This document shows, in pieces, positions 1 to 10,212 of a stretch of 64,000 nucleotides of DNA. The position numbers and the translations under genes were made by a program. The notes below the pieces were generated by a model. That model made no database searches. It saw nothing but the letters and a program-made list of their open reading frames with translations, and was not told the origin of the DNA. The stretch's first letter is position 1; each line of letters begins with the position of its first letter. The DNA is from Norana najaformis (taxonomy: Eukaryota; Annelida; Clitellata; Crassiclitellata; Hormogastridae): positions 6,262,729 to 6,326,728 of the forward strand of contig OZ029923.1 in NCBI GenBank assembly GCA_964023275.1. The letters are read 5' to 3'.

Positions 1-194
1 GACAGACATGAATCCGTTTGATTCTTGCTGAACGTTAAAACTTTTTAAATTTGTCTTTACATGACGTCATTGGTTCGATTATTACACACACGTCACATCA
101 TGATATAACGTCGTATGGTCGTTGGTCCCTCGACGGAGAAGAGGAGGTTTGCGAAAAATGTTTGAATTTCAATCTGTAAATTTCAGCTAAAAAG

Positions 195-675
195 ATGCTT
201 CATTTCCCATTGTCTCCGCGATTCTGTTGTTTGCTGGCGTTGTTTGTGTCGTCAACACAATCACAGGCTATGTATACTCAAGGAACAACACCAAACAGGC
301 AGCGATCTCTGTGGCAAATGTCGGAAGGAAGGCGAATGCAAATCAGGTACGAGTCGGGTTTAAGAACTCACACCGAATTACATGAACTTTTGCCTGGTGA
401 TAGAGCTCAGCTTAAGTAGTCGAACGCGCCTATTCGGAAACGATCCGAGGATTTTCTACTAATTTTTAAAGTTCACATGCAAGTTCACGCGTTCGACTCT
501 TAAGTTGAGGTAAAATTTCATGTAATTCATTGTGAGTTCTTAAACTCGACTGGGACCTCTTAAACAGGTGTTTATATAATGATCATTCATAGCAATATTT
601 TGTCACAATTTCAGTGCTGCAGATTCGACACACCACGGTAGGAGAAGTCACAATCTATCTCCGGACGAGCATTGA
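195..675 (+). CDS. candidate small secreted peptide (neuropeptide-like) precursor, two coding exons
   Basis: Proposed CDS joins 195-346 and 615-675, giving 70 residues. An AG acceptor (..aatttcag) lies just before the start codon, exon 1 ends at CAG/GTACGAG in phase 2, and exon 2 follows a good acceptor (..cacaatttcag) at 614. The first 25 residues are a convincing signal peptide: a short basic start, then the hydrophobic run FCCLLALFVSS, then SQA as a possible cleavage site. The remainder is short and polar with two Gly-Arg-Arg triplets (after SLWQMSE and after STHH), the usual signal for dibasic cleavage and C-terminal amidation in neuropeptide precursors. I do not recognise the mature peptides. 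Exon 2 seems to continue as 3' UTR to a donor near 713. The signal peptide and splice sites are seen; the hormone role is inference, and a non-coding transcript remains possible. Confidence 0.42.
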
Positions 676-886
676 TTGAATATTGATTCCTCGAGACTCG
701 CCAAAAGGATCAAGGTAGGCCCACATTCTGGTATTTAAACTTTATACACTTAGAAATATGTGAAGCTAGGTGTTATGTGAACAAAAAATGTGTGAACTTT
801 ATATTCTGTTCCTGGTCAGTTTGTTGAGTATAGAGTATATGTATGAGGTGTGTTATTGTATTGGCTGGTATTTGTGTATGTAACAG

Positions 887-1080
887 GGACACGGTAGCAT
901 ATTGGATAGAGCGCTTGGCTTGTAACTCGGAGAGTACGGGTTCGAGCCTCCTCCGGGACGGTTACTGTGTAGGGACCTTGAGCAAGTCCTTAACTCACAA
1001 TTGCTCGGCGCCATCGATTGATGCTAAATCATTAGATAATGGAGCCTAATAAATGCAGAAATAATAAAATAATAACACCA
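887..1080 (+). repeat. SINE-1, tRNA-derived short interspersed element
   Basis: A tRNA-like head with an A-box-like stretch (tagcatattggatagagcgc) and a B box (gggttcgagcc) is followed by a tRNA-unrelated body and an ATAATAA tail. The same body and tail recur at 30842-31080. Tail-less or partial copies with the same B box lie near 43640-43745 (minus) and 63583-63665. Confidence 0.7.
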
Positions 1081-1369
1081 TTGTGTCTTCAAGGTAGTTT
1101 TATATTTTCAGGTGATATTCTAATCAGTCTGTGGTTGTCATTTCACCAAAGACTTGATTATTTTTTGAAACTTAGGATTTATATGTATTTACAGCCAATG
1201 AGTAGAATCAAACTAATATATTGTTTTTAGTAAGATAAAGTGAAGAAGTGATAAATCGTACACATATCTGACTGTCTAATATCAGTGCACATATCAAACT
1301 GTTTTAATATCAGAAATGATTTTGGTGTGTCTGGTTGCCATGTGTCTCTACTTATATAGAAATCTGATC

Positions 1370-1465
1370 TAAATCTAATGTAATGACTTCTATAGCGTCG
1401 TTATCATAATGCTCAAGGCTTCAGTCGATGGTCGTTTCAAGTCAAAATCGTAGTCAAAAATCATA
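1370..1465 (+). repeat. dispersed repeat R3 (motif tctatagcgccgttat)
   Basis: This is a copy of a short repeat reading gacttctatagcg..gttatcataatgctcaaggcttcagtcgatggtcgtttcaa..cgtagtcaaa. Related copies lie at about 1990-2045, 2340-2395, 3848-3950 and 38975-39150. No coding capacity or terminal repeats were seen; it may be the body of a SINE. Confidence 0.5.
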
Positions 1466-1544
1466 TACCACTGGAGATGCTGGGTCGAATTCCGATGGAT
1501 CAGAGAAACCAGAAGCCAGGCTACGGTGGGTAAGAAATTTATGT

Positions 1545-1675
1545 AGGGAGTGTGAGATTGTCATGAGGTTAGGGTGCTGGAATGTCGACCCATAGATGGA
1601 GGGTTCAAATCCCGGGCTCAGAATAAAGATGTTTTCGCAATTTCCTTGCCGAACTTGGCAATAAAATGAGTACAC
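1545..1675 (+). repeat. possible second tRNA-derived SINE
   Basis: The stretch contains a tRNA-like arrangement ending in a clear B box (gggttcaaatccc) near 1601, followed by a non-tRNA tail. No other copy was found in the window, so this is tentative. Confidence 0.3.
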
Positions 1676-1835
1676 TGACTAGCTATAGACGTTGGTGGGA
1701 AGATTAAGCACCCACTCTCATATACTATGCCTGGAAAATGCTCTAGGGGTTTAGCACAAGGGACTGCTCTTCTCGTCCTTGTACCCGATGTAATCTAGTT
1801 ATTTGTATAGCTTGTCTTGTCTTGATTTCAACCAT

Positions 1836-2000
1836 CCCTGAGCCGAGGATCGGCTGCACCACGGGCAATTTCGTGCCAACTGCTTCTGTCCCTTGTCTCC
1901 GGTAATAACTGGCCGAACGATAATTCAGTCAGCGACTTGGTGTTATCGATCCATGCCATCTTGGGTCTTCCCCGAGCTTGGGATCCAGGAATTTGGATAG
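1836..2000 (-). mobile_element. non-LTR retrotransposon (LINE) reverse-transcriptase C-terminal fragment
   Basis: The minus-strand translation contains RGRPKMAWIDN, then LTELSF, then a DRSSWHEIARGAADPR block ending in a stop. The order Arg-Gly-Arg-Pro..Trp-x-Asp-Asn..Asp-Arg..Trp..Ala-Asp-Pro-Arg is the familiar C-terminal tail of LINE-encoded endonuclease/reverse transcriptase ORFs. Only about 55 residues remain, so this is a 5'-truncated insertion. It belongs to a different LINE group from the fragment at 32.1-32.6 kb. Confidence 0.55.
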
Positions 2001-2043
2001 CACTGTTATCATAATGCACAGGACTTCAGTCGATGGTCCGATT

Positions 2044-2230
2044 TCAAACACCACCCACCTTAACCGTCTGACTGCCTACCTGCATGACTCTTGGATCTTG
2101 ACCTGGAACCGAACACTTTTGCCTATCAATTTTGTTTTGACTGAGCTCCTGTGAATAAGCTGGTTCCCGCGACTTAGCTTTCGTTGGGCGCTTTAGAAAT
2201 CTTGAGATTACGATTACGATGGTCGGTTCT
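2044..2230 (+). repeat. LINE-tail repeat (3' UTR shared with the 32 kb LINE)
   Basis: The sequence ctcttggatcttgacctggaaccgaa..ttttgactgag..agctggttcccgcgacttagctttc..gggcgctttagaaatc matches the region after the LINE ORF at 32480-32620. It also matches inverted copies at 33370-33560, 33861-33985 and 37530-37670. It ends in an oligo-(gattac) tail, as is common for LINE 3' ends. Confidence 0.6.
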
Positions 2231-2639
2231 GGTGAAACCGCAGTCAAAAATTGCAATTGCACAGACTACAACAAGTCATGGAGGTCTGCATCCTACAGAT
2301 TGGCCTGAACCCTGTTCACATGGACTTCTGATCTCGTCTAAGATTTCTTATAGCGCCGTTCTCGTAATGCTTTCTGCAATCAGTCAGTCGGCGTCTGCAG
2401 AGTTAACTTACATTTCCATTAAGACATACACTAAATTAAGTTATTGCTCAAATCGTTTATTAATATCTGCAGTAAAACGGTTTCTGAAAGTTCTAACCAG
2501 TATAGTAGGCCCTACTCGTTGTCTACCTACATAATACATAAATTATATTTAATGCAGACACGGTCTCTTCATGTACATGTGCTTAATATTCTTATGCAGG
2601 TATTTATAGTTTGCAAGCATACACGCATCATATATATAT

Positions 2640-3275
2640 ACATATAACATAGTATACACTGTATATTGTATATAAAGCTAATTCAGTTATTTTAATTGTT
2701 CTGGCTGTATTCGATCAAATGAAAGTACATGTATTAAATTGAGAACAGACACAGTTGATACGGCAACGGATGCCGGAATGGCAAAAATTGTAGGCGGGAG
2801 GCAATCGTAAAATGCTCATCAAGCGAAGGAAGTCACAGCAGGAACCAGAACCCAATCTGATGGTGACATCATAAGAGAAATTCTCAGGGTGACGTCACAG
2901 CTCCTCAGAAGGTATATCCTCCGGGTGACCTCCAAAGAGAATTTCTCAAGTTGACCTCAGAATAGTAGACTTCGAAGATTTTCCGCACACTTCCGTTTTG
3001 CACACCTTGTATTTTCCACACACTGTTCTAGTGTTTCCACTTTTTCAGAGTATTCCCTCGTGGCGGAAGCGTGAATCCGGAAGGTCGTAGCATTTGCATG
3101 CTCTTGTTGATAACGAGGGCGCGAGAAGGCGCGAGTAGAGGAGGGAAGCCTGGCTGGCGCTTTAAAAAAACATACCTCCGAGACTCAGCTGCCGATGTAA
3201 TTGCTCCGATAATTTTGGCCTAAGGTGCACGTGTTCGCCGGACATAGTTAACATTTAAGGTTTTAAAAAGGTAGC
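2640..3275. other. no gene seen
   Basis: The stretch has no ORF of note, no recognised repeat and no tRNA-like structure. It holds short direct repeats of the word aatttctca with ggtgac (about 2878-2955). It lies downstream of the last PARP exon on the minus strand and may include 3' UTR. Confidence 0.4.
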
Positions 3276-3279
3276 GACT

Positions 3280-3613
3280 TTACAGGAAATCTTTACATCT
3301 AGTTCTTAAGTCCTGAAGGCTGTACGTGCCATTTTGCTTGGCTTCAAAACTGATCAGGTACTCAGGATAACTTTGAGAATCCTGAAAAATGATGAAATAT
3401 GCCTCAGGATCCTCGGGTCCACTTCGGATAGAGTCAAAACTTGTGATGCCATTCTCCATCAGTGGCGGCTCTTTCATTCCCTCCTGTCCACTGTGTACCG
3501 TCCGGTTAAGACCCGACAGAAAAACGTGCGCTGTATTCCTACAGCGTCTGGTTTGGCAAACTCTTTCTGGGCAGAGTAGACTGGATCTTTTGCAAAGTAA
3601 ACTCCCGCCCAGC
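3280..3613 (-). pseudogene. PARP catalytic exon C, frameshifted copy
   Basis: This is the C-terminal PARP catalytic exon. Its 5' part reads GVYFAKDPVYSAQKEFAKPD and then CRVLTGRY in one frame. The 3' part continues GQEGMKEPPLMENG and ends with YPEYLISFEAK in another frame. The switch lies near 3490, where sister exons read a glycine codon intact between the Val and the acidic Gly-Met-Lys-Glu-Pro block, so one G is missing. No A or B exon of its own is present upstream; the next exon upstream is another C. I infer a dead terminal exon, although a sequencing error in one base would look the same. Confidence 0.65.
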
Positions 3614-3659
3614 CTAGCTACGACGGACATGTAAGGACTACGAGCAGACATCTATTATT

Positions 3660-4640
3660 TCAGTGTGAATATATATATATCATACATTGCACATAATATA
3701 TATTTTTCTATTATTTCAGCATAAATATAATTACATAATGTATATGATATACGAGTTGTTCATGTTTATAATCGTATATGTGCAAATATAATATGCGTAG
3801 GCCCTGTATTCATTGAACATTTGTTCGAATACACCAGACTACCTAATCTATTTAATTTAATCTAATGACGTCTATATCGCAGTTGAAATAATGCACTCAG
3901 CATCAATCGATGGTCGTTTCAGATGAAATCGTAGTCAAATGTAGAATCCGTTGGAGAGGCGCAGTCAAATTCAGATAAGTCATAGATATACATAGTGCAA
4001 ACAAAAATAAACTTAAACATTATCCATGCAAGACAAATGCATGGGAAGCCTGCGATGTGGCACTTCGTCAAGTTCCTTTGAAAATTATCACATCACAGCA
4101 GGAGTATGGCGAATCATGGTTCTTTAAGACGAAAGAACTTTACTTCTGACGGTCCTGCGGTAAGTATTAGGCTTGCACACAGTACGTAACTGATACAACG
4201 ATGTTAATTGTCATTATGCACTCCCAAACATACGCGTGGCAAACTTATAGTAAAAATTCGGATTATCCTAGTAATTTTCTAAACGGCTTTCCATACATGG
4301 CTAACGAAAATCATTGATAGATAAATTACGGCAAAAAAGCATCATAATTAGTGGCGTTCGCCGTTTGATTTCCTACATACGACAGCATAGATTATGCAGG
4401 AAATCAAATTTTGTATTGGAAATTTCCAAATAGGCCTAGGCCTATATTTAGGAGAGATTATTGTTATCAGACGGCCTACGAAAAAGCTGGCAAGTTTCAG
4501 GCAGGTATGAGTTACAACCCACTTTCCATCGATTGACGACTTGTCAGAAAAAAATCAATTTTATATTATTTCGATCGCATCGGAAGGTTCTTTGTAAATC
4601 ACTATAATTTTTTATCGTTAACCAACTCATTATTTGAAAT
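3660..4640. other. intergenic/intronic stretch with R3 repeat
   Basis: A copy of repeat R3 lies at about 3848-3950 (gacgtctatatcgcagtt..atgcactcagcatcaatcgatggtcg). The rest shows no supported exon, RNA gene or repeat family recognised elsewhere in the window. Confidence 0.4.
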
Positions 4641-4645
4641 AGGTC

Positions 4646-4944
4646 TCAGTAAATGGACTTCGTTTCGAAAGTAATTATGTAGGCCGGGTACTGCTGGCAG
4701 TCATGGAATGTGATGAAAAAGGCGTCAGGGTCATCAGGCCCACTGCACAGCGAGTCGAACCTATCCAGGGCGTCTTGCATGAACGGCGGTTCTTTCATTC
4801 CTTCTTCCCCAGTTGTAAATCTTCCTGTTAGAACCCTGCACAAAATCATGCGTTGTATTCCGAGAGCGTCCGGCTTGGAGAACTCTGGTTGAGCAGAATA
4901 AAACGGATCCGTAGCAAAATACGTTCCGATTCCGTAGAGTGCTC
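4646..4944 (-). CDS. PARP catalytic exon C (terminal), cassette 1
   Basis: Acceptor attaacag precedes 4944 and the stop is at 4646-4648. The exon starts in phase 1 and reads ALYGIGTYFATDPFYSAQ, then RMILCRVLTGRF, the GEEGMKEPP turn, SLCSGPDDPDAFF and YPAYIITFETK. This is the second half of a PARP catalytic domain, with the tyrosine of the H-Y-E/Φ triad in GTYFA. The terminal glutamate position appears occupied by a hydrophobic residue, as in PARP10-15 mono-ADP-ribosyltransferases, but that needs a structural alignment. The common YPE has become YPA here. It forms a full set with exon B at 5675-5849 and exon A at 6192-6376. Confidence 0.72.
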
Positions 4945-5011
4945 CTGTTAATGCAACAAGAAACTAAGAATACCTGTAATGGTAATCCAAATACCTGTAG
5001 TCACTATTTAA

Positions 5012-5165
5012 GAGATTAAGAGATTTGTATTTCGGGCTAGCATGGTCCATGCACGGGAACATAAAATGACTAGTGCCCATTCAAATGGGCAGCAGTAGTG
5101 AAGGATCTTACATGACTAAATCATTACAAATAGCATGGTTAAGGCTAATATGGTCATTACAGTTG
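5012..5165 (+). repeat. SINE-2 diverged copy inside PARP intron
   Basis: The stretch reads agagatttgtatttcgggctagcatggtcc..gtgcccattcaaatgggcagcagtagtgaaggatctt, a diverged copy of the SINE-2 body seen at 19490-19680 and 31485-31665. The same intronic copy sits in every PARP cassette (8508-8660, 10920-11075, 14124-14279, 17328-17483), so it was inserted before the cassettes multiplied. Confidence 0.6.
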
Positions 5166-5674
5166 CTTTAATGGTAATACATCAGCCTTCAACCAAAGTT
5201 TCTAGGGATCATATCCCAATGTCTGACATATCAAACTAAGCATTTTTCAAGTTTCACAAATTTATGAATGTTTTTACTATGCAAATGAAGTTTGACTAAC
5301 GCATTCCTGAAGATTGAATAATTATGGAAGTATGTGCACTTTTTACTCCAGTATGAACCAGTTGGTCCCACACTGCACGCTGTGCAGTAACTTCATGCTT
5401 AGTCTGGAGAGAGTGGTGCTATATTTTATCGTGATATGACAATTTATATAGCACCTGTTTCAAAACAAACTGTCTATGGACTCTCCAAGCACGAAACCTA
5501 CCAGGAAAGAGGCGAGTTTCAAGGCAGTGATTTGCAACAGTCTGATCTTCCGCCGCCGCCTGAGTTTGAACATAAGGTGGAACAGCATTCCAAAGTGACC
5601 TACCACAGTGAAAACCCTACACTGTGCAATGCAATGCTATTTAAAGGCTGGCTTAACTGCCTGTCCATGCCTAC

Positions 5675-5849
5675 CGTTGGTTCCGGTGTAGCTTTTGTTG
5701 AAGCCATACGAGCATATGTTGTCAATGCTCGTATGGCTCGATCCGTGCCACAGAGATCTTTCATTTTCGGTAGTTCCGTTTTCGTTGTTAATTTGGATTT
5801 TTCTCAAGGCATACATCTGATGTAGATGCATGTTCTCGATTCTCTCAAT
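5675..5849 (-). CDS. PARP catalytic exon B, cassette 1
   Basis: A 175-bp exon, phase 0 in and phase 1 out, with acceptor tttgtag before 5849 and donor G/GTAGGC at 5675. It encodes QMYALRKIQINNENG and then ERSLWHGSSHTSIDNICSYG and FNKSYTG. LWHGSS carries the donor-NAD-binding histidine of the PARP catalytic triad, and the following GFN segment is typical of PARP10-15 type domains. Confidence 0.75.
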
Positions 5850-6191
5850 CTACAAATAAAAGTTTCATCAACACTTTATGCTCAGCCCAGTCAATCTACC
5901 TGCCAATCATTTTTCAAGTAAGGCTCGTGTGGACCTGCCACTGGAGGTGAATCTTCACCTACTGAAATGTAGGCAACACACAGCCTTAGTTGTTCTTGTG
6001 TTATATGTGAGATGGTGCAGGATTGATACGAACTTTTGTAAATGTAAGGCTACCTAAAGCTTTCATCATATAATGTTCCAGCAGAAACATCTCAAAGTTG
6101 GTACACGTACAGTAAGAACCTGCCGTATTCCTATTTATAAGCATTTTGCTGTCAAAATAAAACACATTCAAAACAATCGAAATGCGGTCAC

Positions 6192-6376
6192 CTGTTTCAC
6201 TGCTAACAGTGGTTTCTTGACATTTTGGAATTGGTTGGCAGTATGCGGAATTGTGTAGAAAGTTTTTAGGATGTCGCTTATACGCTGAAAATCAGCGTCG
6301 TTTTCGGCCAAAACTGATCTTTGCATTTTCAACCCTGCTTCCATTGGCTTCCAAGTCTTAGGCGCGTTCAGGATGT
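6192..6376 (-). CDS. PARP catalytic exon A, cassette 1
   Basis: A 185-bp exon between acceptor ttactgcag and donor CAG/GTGACC, phase 1 in and phase 0 out. It encodes LNAPKTWKPM and then a stretch ending DFQRISDILKTFY and LLAVKQ. This matches the N-terminal edge of PARP catalytic domains (P-x-x-W-x-P-M .. F-x-x-I). It is ten codons longer than the other A exons. Confidence 0.65.
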
Positions 6377-6729
6377 CTGCAGTAATAAGAATTTCATTAG
6401 TAGCTAAAATTAAATGCAAAAACGGTCAAATGAAACCTATTGTGTATTTTCCCTTTATCAACCGTACATATACAATGCATTCGCTAGCCTATTTCTGACT
6501 CTCTGACCTACGGCGTTAGCTATCTATATATGTGTGTGCCAGTTGTGCCCTCTAGCGGGCCAACCCTGGCTGGCTAATGAATTATGGAAGTAATTATACT
6601 GAATTATAATTATAATTATATTGAACATAAGGTGGAACAGCATTCCAAAGTGACCTACCACAGTGAAAACCCTACGCTGTGCAATGCAATGCCATTTAAA
6701 TGCTGGCTTAACTGCCTGTTCATGCCTAC

Positions 6730-6907
6730 CGTTGGCTCCAGAGTACGATCTGTTGAAGCCGAATCTGGCGATGTTCGGCACATTTTCAGCACTAGTGCCG
6801 TGCCACAGCAGTCCTTCGTTTTCAAGATCTACACCATTCTTGTCCATGATTTGTTGTTTCCTTACGGCATACATCATGTATAGCTGTACGTTTTCTATTC
6901 TTTCGAT
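6730..6907 (-). CDS. orphan PARP exon B (copy 2)
   Basis: A 178-bp exon with intact acceptor and donor, phase 0 in and phase 1 out, encoding MMYAVRKQQIMDKNG, ENEGLLWHGTSAENVPNIAR and FGFNRSYSGANG. It keeps the LWHG histidine motif. It has no A exon between itself and the next B exon at 7427-7604, and no C exon before the A exon of cassette 1. It may be an alternative or unused B exon. Another fragment of duplicated intron follows it immediately (6545-6730). Confidence 0.55.
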
Positions 6908-7426
6908 CTACAATTAAAAGTTTCATCAACATTTTATGCTCAACCCAATCGTCTACCAGCCAATCGTTTTTCATACATCATCATCGTTTGTAAAATTCTG
7001 CATCTAATATCAGATACCAATGTTTGACATATGAAACTGAACATTTTTCATGCTTGACAAATTTATGATTTTTTTACTATACAAATAAAGATTGACTAAT
7101 GCATTCCTGAAGCTTGAATAATTATGGAAGTATGTGCACTTTTTACTCCAATATGAACCAGTTGGTCCCACGCTGCACGCTGTGCAGTTTCTTGATGCTT
7201 AGTCTAGAGAGAGTGGTGCTGTATTGTATGGACGCTCCAAGCGCGAAACCTGCCAGGAAAGAGGCGAGTTTCAAGGCAATGATTTGCAACAGTATGACCT
7301 CTCATCGCCGCCTGAGTTTGAACATAAGGCGGAACAGTATACCAAAGTGACCTACCACATTGAAAACCCTACACTGTGCAATGCAATGCCATTTAAATGA
7401 TGGCTTAACTGCCTGTTCATGCCTAC

Positions 7427-7604
7427 CATTGGCTCCGGTGTAGGATCTATTGAAACCATGCTCGCAGATGTTCTGGATATTGGCTGCCCTAGTCCCATGC
7501 CACAAACTCCTTTCATTCACAACGTCTGGACCATTTTTGTCCATAATTTGGTGACGCTTTAGGGCATAAAGCCTGTATAGTTCAATGTTCTCGTTTCTTT
7601 CAAT
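7427..7604 (-). CDS. orphan PARP exon B (copy 3)
   Basis: A 178-bp exon with acceptor and donor like its sisters, encoding RLYALKRHQIMDKNGPD, ERSLWHGTRAANIQNICEHG and FNRSYTGANG. It is close in sequence to the orphan B at 6730-6907. Between the C exon at 8027 and the A exon at 6376 these two B exons stand alone, so they can only be used by splicing from a distant A exon. Confidence 0.55.
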
Positions 7605-7619
7605 CTACAATTAAAAGTT

Positions 7620-8025
7620 TCATCAACAGAGCATTCCTGATTGCAAAGCTGTCTGGTGTTTTACGTCGGTTATTGATGCTGTATGTTCATCGTTGAATGA
7701 AACCAATGAACTTGAACGGAAGATGATATCAGGCAGACTTACAAATAAGTCTCAGTAATGAAGGAGTGCACTGTGTGTAATTACTCTCGTCTTTTAAACG
7801 AAGACGATAATGAATCCATTTCTGGAAATACACTTTAGACAAAGGTAGAAACTTTTAATTTTGCTGGTCATCTCTGAAGGAGTGGAGTAGAGCGGCAGCA
7901 TTGCATTGTGTGGTGACCTTGAATGCGGCGATTATAAATCGCTCTTCGAGTACCTTTCAGCGTGATAATAAAAAGTAAATGGCGTTGAATGTCCTGCTGT
8001 ACGCGCGTGTCCAAAATGCCTGGCA
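7620..8025. other. no gene seen
   Basis: This spacer between an orphan exon B and the 3' end of a C exon carries no recognised repeat, RNA gene or ORF. It is where the 3' UTR and polyadenylation site of the cassette-2 C exon would be expected. Confidence 0.35.
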
Positions 8026-8026
8026 A

Positions 8027-8392
8027 TTAATCATGTAGACAGATGCAAGCATATGACATGTCCAACAAAAAGTTGCAAGTATACCAGTCATTGAACCTCT
8101 GTTTTGCTTCAAAAGTTATGATATACTCTGGATACTGTTGGCAGTCATGGAAAGTAATATAAAATGCTCCAGGTTCATCATGTCCACTGCAGAGGGAATC
8201 ATATCTATCCAGGCCGTCTGGCATCAAGGGCGTTTCTTTCATCCCTTCTTCCCCAGTTGTGAATCTTCCAGTTAGAACTCTGCATAAAAGCATACGCTGG
8301 ATTCCGAAAGCGTCAGGATAGGCGAACTCTCGTTGTGCAGAATAGTGGGGCTCCATGGCAAAGTACACGCCATTTCCGTAGAGTGCTCCATC
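8027..8392 (-). CDS. PARP catalytic exon C (terminal), cassette 2, with disturbed 5' end
   Basis: The body reads ALYGNGVYFAMEPHYSAQRE, then RMLLCRVLTGRFTTGEEGMK, SLCSGHDEPGAFY and YPEYIITFEAKQ, followed by a short unique tail and a stop at 8027. Sister C exons begin acag/GAGCACTCTAC, whereas here the sequence is acag/GATGGAGCACTC, four extra bases. Splicing at the usual AG would shift the frame. An alternative AG just before CACTC restores it but is a poor acceptor. The exon is therefore either using a weak site or inactive. Confidence 0.6.
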   Translation of the reverse strand, partial: DGALYGNGVYFAMEPHYSAQREFAYPDAFGIQRMLLCRVLTGRFTTGEEGMKETPLMPDGLDRYDSLCSGHDEPGAFYITFHDCQQYPEYIITFEAKQRFNDWYTCNFLLDMSYACICLHD

Positions 8393-8504
8393 CTGTTAAT
8401 GTAACAAGAAACTAAGAATACGTGTAATGGTCTGGATAAGACTTACCATAATAGCCTCATTAGCCCTGTGCATGAGGAATCAAAATACCTATTGTGAGTA
8501 TTTA

Positions 8505-8660
8505 AGAGATTTGTATTTCGGGCTAGCATGGTCCATGCACGGGAACATAAAATGGCTAGTGCCCATTCAAATGGGCAGCAGTAGTGAAGGATCTTACATG
8601 ACTAAATCACTAAAAAAATAGCATGGTTGAGGCTAATGTGGTCATTACAGTTACTTTAAT
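8505..8660 (+). repeat. SINE-2 diverged copy inside PARP intron
   Basis: Same intronic SINE-2 remnant as at 5012-5165, in the same position between exons C and B. Confidence 0.55.
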
Positions 8661-8810
8661 GGTAATACAATTATGGAAGTAATTATACTGAATTATAATT
8701 ATATTGAACATAAGGTGGAACAGCATTCCAAAGTGACCTACCACAGTGAAAACCCTACACTGCAATGCAATGCCATTTAAATGCTGGCTTAACTGCCTGT
8801 TCATGCCTAC

Positions 8811-8985
8811 CATTGGCTCCACCATATCCTTTGTTAAATCCGTAGCGACATATATTCTGAATGTTGGGAGCGCTGGAACCGTGCCACAAACGCCTCTCAT
8901 TGTGAACTGAACCAGTTTCCTTGTCTATTTGGTATTTTCTCAAGGAGTACAGTTGAAGGAGCTCCACGTTCTCAACTCTATCAAT
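8811..8985 (-). CDS. PARP catalytic exon B, cassette 2
   Basis: A 175-bp exon, phase 0 in and phase 1 out, encoding ELLQLYSLRKYQIDKETG, then ERRLWHGSSAPNIQNICRYG and FNKGYGGANG. The LWHGSS histidine motif is intact and the splice sites are consensus. It sits between A (9438-9589) and C (8027-8392). Confidence 0.75.
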
Positions 8986-9437
8986 CTACAAATAAAAGTT
9001 TCATCAACACTTTATGCTCAACCCAGTCAATCTACCTGCCAATCATTTGAAAAGTAAGGCTCGTGTGGACCTGCCAGTAGAGGTGGATCTTCACCTACTG
9101 AACTGTAGGCTACACACAACCTGGAATGAGCCCAAGAGTCAAATGGCTAACAGTGTTTTTTGAAATGACAATGTTCAGTAGAGGGAATGCCACTGATGAT
9201 TATAATGACATAACTGAATTCTATCTTTTTATAATTAGCCGACATAAATATCCAGCCTTTCCCGCGCAGAAATATGTACACGTTAGTTCAGCAAAATGTC
9301 CATGCCGGGGAAAATCACATGTTTCTCCTCGTTAGCCACACCTTAGTTGTTCTTGAATTATATGTGGATGGTGTTGGATTTATGCGACCGTTTGTAAATG
9401 TACTACTTGTGCCACAGGCCAATCGAAATGCAGTTAC

Positions 9438-9589
9438 CTCTTTTATATGAATCCTTGGATTTGGCGTTTCAGTGGATGTTATTAATTCGCTGATTTTTAG
9501 GTATACCGGGTCATTCTCTTCCAATGTTGTCAAGTGGAAGCTCTGACCATTTTTCATGGGCGCCCAATCTTTTGGCGGGTTCAGGAAGC
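9438..9589 (-). CDS. PARP catalytic exon A, cassette 2
   Basis: A 152-bp exon with acceptor taatgcag and donor GAG/GTAACT, encoding GFLNPPKDWAPM, then LEENDPVYLKISELI and PRIHIKE. It is one codon shorter than the A exons of cassettes 3 and 4, with which it is otherwise nearly identical. Confidence 0.72.
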
Positions 9590-10212
9590 CTGCATTAATA
9601 AGAATTTCATTAGTAGCTAAAATTAAATACAAAAACGGTCAAATGAAACGTATTGTGTATTTTCCCTTCATTTATCAGCCGTATATATACAATGCATTCG
9701 CTAGGTTACTCTCGACTCTGGCCTACGGCGTTGGCTATCTTTATATGTGTGTCACTTTCGCCATCTAAAATCATCGCGATGCATATATATGACATATGTG
9801 AAACAAGTAAACATCAGCAATATGATCCCACAAGTGAGACGTAGGGAAGGCGCCCATTTCCTTTTCTTGGTCTTTGAGCCGGCAGTGGACGAATCCAAAG
9901 GTCCTGGGCGTGAGGGGAGCTAGTGCATCGCAGGGCTTGACTTTTACTTCCCGGCATAATCCTCTATCAAAATATACTTCTTGGTGACAGAGGCACGGTG
10001 TGCGCAAATAACTTGCCCCGGATCGTCTTTTAATGTAGACCTATCTATGAATGTAGGCCTATGAATGTAGGCCTATGAATGAAGGCCTACACGTTTTCTT
10101 TAGTTATTTTGTATAATAGCACCATGCTCGTACGCACTATAATGCATCCAACATTTTGCATGACGTCTTTAAAGAGCTTGCACGTGTTGTGCAAAGACCA
10201 TACAGGCCTAGG

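Noticed and set aside
887..965. Functional tRNA gene
   Set aside because: A and B boxes are present but the stems do not pair and a SINE body and tail follow; similar for 30842, 43640 and 63583.
5436..5825. Plus-strand ORF of 129 codons over the cassette-1 B exon (and similar ORFs at 6584 and 17872)
   Set aside because: Antisense to PARP exon B; it recurs only because the exon and its intron are duplicated.
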